45,354 nucleotides of DNA from Labilithrix sp. (GTDB lineage: Bacteria; Myxococcota; Polyangia; Polyangiales; Polyangiaceae). The position numbers and the translations under genes were made by a program. Where the stretch lies: the NCBI GenBank assembly GCA_028287035.1, contig JAQBQL010000170.1, positions 1 to 45,354 on the forward strand, written 5' to 3'. Shown here one piece after another: positions 40,398-45,354 of the stretch; positions within the stretch are counted from its first letter, which is position 1, and the number at the start of each line of letters is the position of its first letter. Below the pieces are notes generated by a model. That model worked only from the letters and a program-made list of their open reading frames with translations, ran no database searches and had not been told where the DNA came from.

Positions 40398-42122
40398 TCA
40401 GCGCGTGAGGCCCGCCTTCACGCGCTCGGCGATGATCCGCGCGGCGTCGGCGACGGGAACCAGCTCCGCCTTCTTCGGATCGGCTTCCGTCCGCGGCTTC
40501 AGCTCGATGTTGCCGTTCGCGAGCGACTTCGCGCCGATCGTGATCCGGAGCGGCATGCCGAGGAGATCCGCGTCCTTGAACTTCACGCCGGGCCGCTCGT
40601 CGCGGTCGTCCCAGAGGACGTCGATGCCGTCCGCCGCGAGCGCGTCGTACAGCTTCTTCGCCTCGCCGAGGACCGACTCCTCCTTGCCGACGGTGACGAT
40701 GTGCACGTGGTACGGCGCGATGCTCATCGGCCACTTGATGCCGTTGTCGTCGTGGTTCTGCTCGATGGAGCTCGCCACGAGACGCGAGACGCCGATGCCG
40801 TAGCAGCCCATCACGATCGGCTTCTTCACCTGCTTCTCGTCGCTGTACTCGGCGCCCATCTGCGCGGAGTACCGGGTGCCGAGGATGAAGATGTGCCCGC
40901 CCTCGATACCGCGGTAGCTCTTGAGATGACCGCCCTCGCAGTTGGGGCACGCGTCGCCGGTGGCGGCGAGGCGGATGTCGGCGATCTCGCCCTGCCAGTC
41001 GCGCCCCATGTTGACGCCGGTGAGGTGCTGGTCGCTCTCGTTCGCGCCGGTCACGGCGTTCTTCACCTGGGCCGCGGCGCGGTCGACGACGACCTTGCCC
41101 TTGAACCCGACCGGACCCGCGAAGCCGACGCGCGCGCCGGTCGCCTTCTGGACGTCCGCGTCGCTCGCCATGAAGACCTCGTCGACCCCCAGGTGACGCG
41201 CGAGCCGGATCTCGTTGAGGTCGTGATCGCCGCGCACGACGGCGAGCACGAGCTCCTTGTTGGCGAGGAACACGAGCGACTTGAGGAAGCGATCCCTGGG
41301 GACGCCGAGGAGCTTCGACACGTCCTCGATCGACCCGACCTTGGGCGTCGAGACCTTGGCCTGCGCGGCCTCGGCCTCGCTCGCAGCGGCGGCCGCGTCC
41401 TGCACCTTCACCGTGGCGATCTCCACGTTCGCCGCGTAGTCGCACGTGTCACACGCGACGATCGCGTCCTCGCCCGAATCGGCGAGCACCTGGAACTCGG
41501 CGCTCGTGCTGCCGCCGATGGCGCCGGGGTCGGCGGCCACCATGCGATACGTGAGGCCGATGCGGTCGAACACGGCGCAGTACGCCTTGCGCATCGCCTC
41601 GTAGCTGACCTTCGCCGCCTCCTCGTCGATGTCGAACGAGTACGCGTCCTTCATGAGGAACTCGCGGCCGCGCAGGAGGCCGCCGCGCGGACGCGGCTCG
41701 TCGCGGTACTTCGACTGCACCTGGTAGAGGTTCATCGGCATGTCGCGCCAGCTCTTGATCTCGCGGCGCGCGATGTCGGTGACGATCTCCTCGTGCGTGG
41801 GGCCGAGGTGGAACTCGCCGCCCTTCCGGTCCTTGAGGCGGAAGAGGGTGTCGCCGTAGAGGTCCCAGCGGCCCGTCTCCTTGAAGTACTCCGCCGGCAG
41901 CAGCGCCGGCATCAGGATCTCCTGCGCGCCCGCGCGGTTCATCTCCTCGCGGACGATGGTCTCGATCTTCCGCAGCACCTTGAGGCCGAGCGGGAGGTAG
42001 TCGTAGAGCCCGGCGCCCAGCTTCCGGACGTAGCCGCCACGTACGAGGTACGTGTGGCTCGCGTTGGCGGCGTCCGCGGGCGCTTCTTTGACCGTGGGAA
42101 TGAGGGCGCGGGAGTAGAGCAT
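40398..42122 (-). CDS. proS: Proline-tRNA ligase (bacterial type with editing insert)
   Basis: Class II aminoacyl-tRNA synthetase attaching proline to tRNA-Pro. 574 residues: motif 1 region VREEMNRAGAQEILMPALLP, the family ETGRWDLYGDTLFRLKDRKG stretch, motif 2 RDEPRPRGGLLRGREFLMKD, an insert of about 160 residues (220-390) of the YbaK/INS editing type containing LKSLVFLANKELVLAVVRGD, motif 3 GCYGIGVSRLVASSIEQNHD, and the C-terminal anticodon-binding domain (DVLWDDRDERPGVKFKDADL). Length is that of the bacterial ProS-type enzyme. ATG 42122 matches the family start (MLYSRALIPTVKEAP). The DUF885 gene ends 30 bp upstream on the same strand. Confidence 0.96.
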   Translation of the reverse strand: MLYSRALIPTVKEAPADAANASHTYLVRGGYVRKLGAGLYDYLPLGLKVLRKIETIVREEMNRAGAQEILMPALLPAEYFKETGRWDLYGDTLFRLKDRKGGEFHLGPTHEEIVTDIARREIKSWRDMPMNLYQVQSKYRDEPRPRGGLLRGREFLMKDAYSFDIDEEAAKVSYEAMRKAYCAVFDRIGLTYRMVAADPGAIGGSTSAEFQVLADSGEDAIVACDTCDYAANVEIATVKVQDAAAAASEAEAAQAKVSTPKVGSIEDVSKLLGVPRDRFLKSLVFLANKELVLAVVRGDHDLNEIRLARHLGVDEVFMASDADVQKATGARVGFAGPVGFKGKVVVDRAAAQVKNAVTGANESDQHLTGVNMGRDWQGEIADIRLAATGDACPNCEGGHLKSYRGIEGGHIFILGTRYSAQMGAEYSDEKQVKKPIVMGCYGIGVSRLVASSIEQNHDDNGIKWPMSIAPYHVHIVTVGKEESVLGEAKKLYDALAADGIDVLWDDRDERPGVKFKDADLLGMPLRITIGAKSLANGNIELKPRTEADPKKAELVPVADAARIIAERVKAGLTR

Positions 42123-42152
42123 GGCGGGCTCGCCATCTAGCACGCCAGCGCT

Positions 42153-43964
42153 TTATCCGCCGAAGATCTCCTTGGCCATGAGGGTCGGCGGGACGGTGCC
42201 GCGCGACAGGACGTCGGCATGGAACCGCTTCAGCGTGAACCGCGCGCCTTCGCGCTGCTGGTACTTCGCACGGAGCTCCATGATGCGCTGGCGGCCCACG
42301 AGATACGAGAGCGGCTGCGTCGGGCTCAGCGTGTACCGCTTCACCTCGGACAGGGCGAGCTGACGCTCGAGATGCACGTCGTCGGTGAGGAGCTTCACGG
42401 CCTGCTCGAACGTCATGTCGGACACGTGCAGGCCGACGTCGATGATGACGCGCGCCGCGCGAACGAGCGTCCATTCGAGCTGCATGAGCCGCTCCTCGTC
42501 GGTGTAGTAGCCGAGCTCCGCCATCAGCTCCTCGGCGTAGAGCGCCCAGCCCTCCGAGAAGATGGCGCCGCCGAGCGCCTTGCGGACCAGCGAGGGGCTG
42601 AGGCGCGCGAACGAGAGCTGCAGGTGGTGGCCGGGATAGGCCTCGTGCACCGCGGTGTCGACGAGGTCGCCGTGGTCGTTCTCGCGCAGCATCTCCTCCT
42701 GGCGGGCGCGGGGCAGCGTGCGATCGACCGGCGTCACGAAGAAGAATCCGCGGGTGTTGGCGTCGAAGGGCGGCGGCTGATCGTAGGCCGCGGTCACGGT
42801 GCTGCGCAGGAAGGGCGGCGTGTCGATGACCTCGAGATCGTCGCCGGGGGGCAGCGGGGCTGCGTCCTTCTGGACGAGGAAGGTGCGCGCGCGCAGCACC
42901 TCGGCGCGGTAGGCATCGAGGAGACCGTCCGCAGTGGGGTGCACCTTCTTGAGGCGCGCGGTGACCTCGGGCCAGCCCTTCGCATGCGGGTCGATGCGCC
43001 GGGCGACCTCGGTCATCTGCGCGTTCGTCTCGGCGAAGAGCCGCTTGCCGAGGGCGAGGACCTCGTCGGCGCTCTCGTCGACGAACGACCCCTGGTGCAG
43101 CAGGACCTCGAACAGCTCGCGGCCGGCCGAGAATCGTCCGTTGGAGCGCGGGAGCACCTCCTTCTGGAGGTAACGCTTGTACTCCTCGTACGCAGACGTC
43201 GCGGCGTGCAGCGCGGCGTCGACGCGCGCCGTGTCCGAAGGCAGGGCCGCGATCAGGAAGGGACGCTGCGCCTCGAAGAAGCCCTTGGCGCTGGAGGCGC
43301 GGTCGACGGCGACCTCGGTCCAGACGCGCGGCGGGTTGAGGAGGTTCTCCTTCGCAGCCTCGACGACGCGCGGGATCTTCTCGAGGCGCGACAGCACGTT
43401 TCTCGCGCGCTCGGCGGCGGGCGCGTAGTCGCGAGCGGTCATCACGAAGAGGGCATCGAGTGGCGACAGATAGAGCGTCGGATCGCGCTGCAGCGGACGC
43501 TGCACGCGCTTGGTCCGGACGTCCACGTCGAGTGCGGAGAGCAGCATGGCGAGGTCGGTCCGCGCCGCGGGCGTGAGCCTCGCCTTTGCGAAGCGTTCGC
43601 GAAGCGCGCGCGCCATCGCATCCTCACGGTCGACGGCGGCGTCGAAGCCGCGGGTCGTGCGCTCGTCGAGCTTGGCGTCGGCCTGGTGGAGACCGAGCGC
43701 CGTGGCCGTCTCCGGCGCGATGTCGACGAGCAGGTCGAGGTACGCGCGCGCGGCCCGGTCGACCGCCTTGTCGTCGTCGTCGTCGTCGTCATCGTCGTGG
43801 CCACGGCCTTCCGTGGTGCCGGCGCGCGACCGGTCCGACGCGGAGCCCGCCGGCGCGGCCGGGACTCCGTGGGGCGCGGTCGAGGCGCCGTGAGCGGGCG
43901 CGCACGCGGCGAGGAGGAGAGAGAGAAACGACCCGAGGACGAGCGACAGGCGCGGACGCTGCAC
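42153..43964 (-). CDS. DUF885 family lipoprotein (putative metal-dependent hydrolase)
   Basis: 603 residues. Signal peptide with lipobox LLAAC, Cys21. The linker 22-66 is low complexity and includes nine consecutive Asp residues (57-65). The remainder is a DUF885 domain, an all-helical fold related to M32-like metallopeptidases. Its zinc-site signature HEAYPGHH is at 440-447 with SEGWALYAEELM at 470-481. Peptidase activity is plausible but the family is uncharacterised. Start GTG 43964 follows a TAGGAT box by 11 nt. Divergent from the CarF-like gene; proS follows after 30 bp. Confidence 0.88.
   Translation of the reverse strand: MQRPRLSLVLGSFLSLLLAACAPAHGASTAPHGVPAAPAGSASDRSRAGTTEGRGHDDDDDDDDDKAVDRAARAYLDLLVDIAPETATALGLHQADAKLDERTTRGFDAAVDREDAMARALRERFAKARLTPAARTDLAMLLSALDVDVRTKRVQRPLQRDPTLYLSPLDALFVMTARDYAPAAERARNVLSRLEKIPRVVEAAKENLLNPPRVWTEVAVDRASSAKGFFEAQRPFLIAALPSDTARVDAALHAATSAYEEYKRYLQKEVLPRSNGRFSAGRELFEVLLHQGSFVDESADEVLALGKRLFAETNAQMTEVARRIDPHAKGWPEVTARLKKVHPTADGLLDAYRAEVLRARTFLVQKDAAPLPPGDDLEVIDTPPFLRSTVTAAYDQPPPFDANTRGFFFVTPVDRTLPRARQEEMLRENDHGDLVDTAVHEAYPGHHLQLSFARLSPSLVRKALGGAIFSEGWALYAEELMAELGYYTDEERLMQLEWTLVRAARVIIDVGLHVSDMTFEQAVKLLTDDVHLERQLALSEVKRYTLSPTQPLSYLVGRQRIMELRAKYQQREGARFTLKRFHADVLSRGTVPPTLMAKEIFGG
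43770..43796. repeat. Trinucleotide run encoding poly-Asp
   Basis: Nine near-identical GTC (one ATC) triplets on the plus strand, read as Asp codons in the DUF885 lipoprotein. An acidic tract next to a putative metal site protein could bind cations, or may only be a spacer. Confidence 0.8.
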
Positions 43965-43975
43965 GGTGGGAGGGA

Positions 43976-43981
43976 ATCCTA
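43976..43981 (-). promoter_or_regulatory. Candidate -10 box of DUF885 gene
   Basis: TAGGAT on the minus strand, 11 nt before the GTG at 43964. Same hexamer as for the secretion ATPase gene. Confidence 0.3.
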
Positions 43982-44023
43982 CCAGAGCGATTGTGCCGTC
44001 GATCCGTGGACCTGGCCCGTGCG

Positions 44024-44029
44024 TAGAAT
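44024..44029 (+). promoter_or_regulatory. Candidate -10 box of CarF-like gene
   Basis: TAGAAT matches the consensus at 5 of 6 positions. It would give a leader of about 55 nt before ATG 44091, which has a good ribosome-binding site AGGGGGA (44078-44084). No -35 stands out. Confidence 0.4.
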
Positions 44030-44090
44030 AGGCAGAACGCCTTGATCTGCGGAACGATGCCGCCGATTCTTGATCGCAGGGGGACTATCG

Positions 44091-44891
44091 ATGCGCACTG
44101 ACGAGCACCGCACGGCGGCTGAGCTAGCGGCGGGGTACACGAAGGGGCACCGGCTCTACGAGCTCGGCGCGATCGTCGGCACGCTCGGCTCGGGCACGTG
44201 GCTCCTCGTTCGCATCCTCCGATGCGACGCGCTCTCCGGCTGGTGGGTTCCGCTGGCGGCCCTCGTCGGGATCCTGATGGCCGACTTCATGTCGGGCTTC
44301 GTGCACTGGCTCTTCGACTCGTGGGGCTCGGTCGATACGCCGATCGTGGGCAAGCTCGCGATCCGGACCTTCCGTCACCATCACGTCGACGAGAAGGCGA
44401 TCACGCATCACGATTTCGTCGAGACGAACGGTCACAACTTCGGACTCTCGATGCTGCCCGCATCGGTGGGCCTGCTCGTCGTCCGCGACGCGGACACGAC
44501 CCTGCCGATGCTGTTCGTGGGCATGACACTGCTGGCGCTCGTCGTGTTCAACGCGACGACGAGCCAGGTGCACAAGTGGGCGCACCTGGAGAGCCGGCCG
44601 CGGTGGGTCACATTCCTCCAGCGGATCCGGCTCATCAACTCGCCCGAGCACCACGCGCTCCACCACGCGGCGCCGTACAACAGGAACTACTGCATCACGC
44701 TCGGCTGGATGAACGGCCCGCTCCAGGCGGTGCGCTTCTTCGAGACGCTCGAGTGGCTCGTCACGGCGATCACCGGCGCGGTGCCTCGTGTCGACGATCT
44801 CGGGGAGGTCGCGGCGGTGGAGCTGGCGACCATGACGGCGGCTCGCGAAGAGGACCTCGCAGGTCCGGCGCCTTCGCGCGATCGCGCGTGA
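44091..44891 (+). CDS. CarF/TMEM189-like plasmanylethanolamine desaturase
   Basis: Predicted membrane enzyme that introduces the vinyl-ether double bond of plasmalogens; Myxococcus xanthus CarF and human TMEM189 (PEDS1) are the characterised members. 266 residues with membrane helices at about 24-42, 50-75 and 120-155. The di-iron-type histidine set of the family is present: DFMSGFVHWLFDSWG (H72), FRHHHVDEKAITHHDFVETN (H96-98, H106-107), H115, SQVHKWAH (H161, H165), and SPEHHALHHAAPYNRNYC (H187-188, H191-192). GWMNGPLQ and the Phe/Trp-rich end are also family-like. ATG 44091 has AGGGGGA 6 nt upstream and is preferred over a TTG at 44070. No carotenoid or ether-lipid genes are nearby. Confidence 0.92.
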   Translation: MRTDEHRTAAELAAGYTKGHRLYELGAIVGTLGSGTWLLVRILRCDALSGWWVPLAALVGILMADFMSGFVHWLFDSWGSVDTPIVGKLAIRTFRHHHVDEKAITHHDFVETNGHNFGLSMLPASVGLLVVRDADTTLPMLFVGMTLLALVVFNATTSQVHKWAHLESRPRWVTFLQRIRLINSPEHHALHHAAPYNRNYCITLGWMNGPLQAVRFFETLEWLVTAITGAVPRVDDLGEVAAVELATMTAAREEDLAGPAPSRDRA

Positions 44892-44895
44892 GCGG

Positions 44896-45354
44896 TCACA
44901 TCACGGGGACGGAGAGCGCGACGGCCTGCGCCTCGATCTGGCACTGGTCGGCGGAGCAGACGCTCATCTTGTAGGTGCCCGCGACCTTCGCCTCGCCCGC
45001 CTTGGCAGCCTTGAAGCGGACGGTCATCGTGCCGGTCTTCTCGCCGTCCTCGCGGAAGTCCCCGGAGGCGCGGGAGAAGACGTTCGCGTCGCCGCTGCCG
45101 AGGAACGTCACCTCGGGCACGGCCGACGCCGTGAACTTGTACGGGTACTCCTTGTTGACGTGGAACTCGCCCGTCGTGCTCACGCGCAGGGTGACGGCGC
45201 ACGTCTCGCTCGCGCGGCAACCCGGGGAGGCGACGTCGAGCACGAAGTTCTTGCCGGTGATGCGCGTGGCCGCCGGGCGCGCCGGCGCGGCAGGCGGCGG
45301 AGCGGGCGCGGCGGCGGGAGCGGTCGCCGGGTCGGCGGTCTTCGCGGCGGCGAC
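44896..45354 (-). CDS. Hypothetical protein, 5' end outside window
   Basis: The last 152 codons of a gene entering from the right edge; the frame is open to 45354. The visible part begins in an Ala/Pro-rich linker (about 27 residues). It continues as a probable beta-sandwich domain: FVLDVASPGCRASETCAVTL, TGEFHVNKEYPYKF, GTMTVRFKAAKAGEAKVAG and YKMSVCSADQCQIEAQAVAL. There are four Cys, which could form two disulfides, so the domain is probably extracytoplasmic. I do not recognise the family. Its stop is 4 bp from that of the convergent CarF-like gene. Confidence 0.7.
   Translation of the reverse strand, partial: VAAAKTADPATAPAAAPAPPPAAPARPAATRITGKNFVLDVASPGCRASETCAVTLRVSTTGEFHVNKEYPYKFTASAVPEVTFLGSGDANVFSRASGDFREDGEKTGTMTVRFKAAKAGEAKVAGTYKMSVCSADQCQIEAQAVALSVPVM

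Overview
This 45.4 kb window is a gene-dense, very GC-rich chromosomal segment that looks like core genome from a myxobacterium, most likely of the Polyangia (inference). The clues are a Ser/Thr kinase with the myxobacterial-style HRDVSPQN catalytic loop, several lipoproteins with Ser/Gly- or Asp/Ala-rich linkers, a PilZ protein of the type common in Myxococcota, a CarF-like plasmanylethanolamine desaturase, and strong third-position GC that creates long false ORFs opposite nearly every gene. I see no tRNA, rRNA, CRISPR array, insertion sequence, phage gene or integrase.

Layout. Positions 1-2.5 kb hold a tripartite efflux operon on the minus strand (TolC-like outer membrane factor, then an HlyD/RND-type adaptor cut by the left edge), preceded by an acyl-CoA synthetase (2.6-4.3 kb). 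A PilZ protein and nadA read rightwards (4.35-5.8 kb). The only long non-coding stretch (5778-6200) carries six copies of a short repeat arranged as two facing arrays. From 13.8 to 6.2 kb the minus strand carries a KOW-domain protein, a heterodimeric ABC exporter whose two genes overlap by 4 bp, alanine racemase and an MlaE permease. A sigma-32-type factor and rsmI read rightwards (13.87-16.0 kb). Positions 16-19.7 kb hold a DUF1203 protein, two lipoproteins (one with a thioredoxin/glutaredoxin-like domain), a ClpP-like protease whose catalytic Asp position is Asn, and a minimal AraC DNA-binding protein.

Positions 19.7-27 kb on the minus strand hold an ABC-F ATPase, an orphan FliI/SctN-type secretion ATPase, a DUF1554-like lipoprotein, dnaJ with two inverted repeats at its promoter, and a methyltransferase-fold/coiled-coil protein transcribed divergently from a membrane-anchored Ser/Thr kinase. 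Positions 28.3-32.1 kb encode a DUF2207-like membrane protein and a large lipoprotein. Then come a UvrD/Rep helicase, a GH15 glucoamylase/trehalase-like enzyme, a DODA-type dioxygenase, a membrane-anchored ankyrin protein, an AI-2E family permease overlapping a small lipoprotein, proS, a DUF885 lipoprotein, the CarF-like desaturase, and a partial hypothetical gene at the right edge.

The genes are mostly housekeeping or cell-envelope functions in short transcription units rather than one pathway. Three proteostasis genes (sigma-32 type, ClpP-like, dnaJ) lie within 11 kb but are separately transcribed. The most striking signals not explained by the genes are: (i) the facing repeat arrays at 5823-6180; (ii) a recurrent TAnnnT-like -10 box only 6-12 nt ahead of the start codon of many genes, implying leaderless or nearly leaderless mRNAs; (iii) inverted repeats at the dnaJ promoter and start; (iv) the Asn-triad ClpP; (v) an isolated type III secretion ATPase; and (vi) the plasmalogen desaturase.
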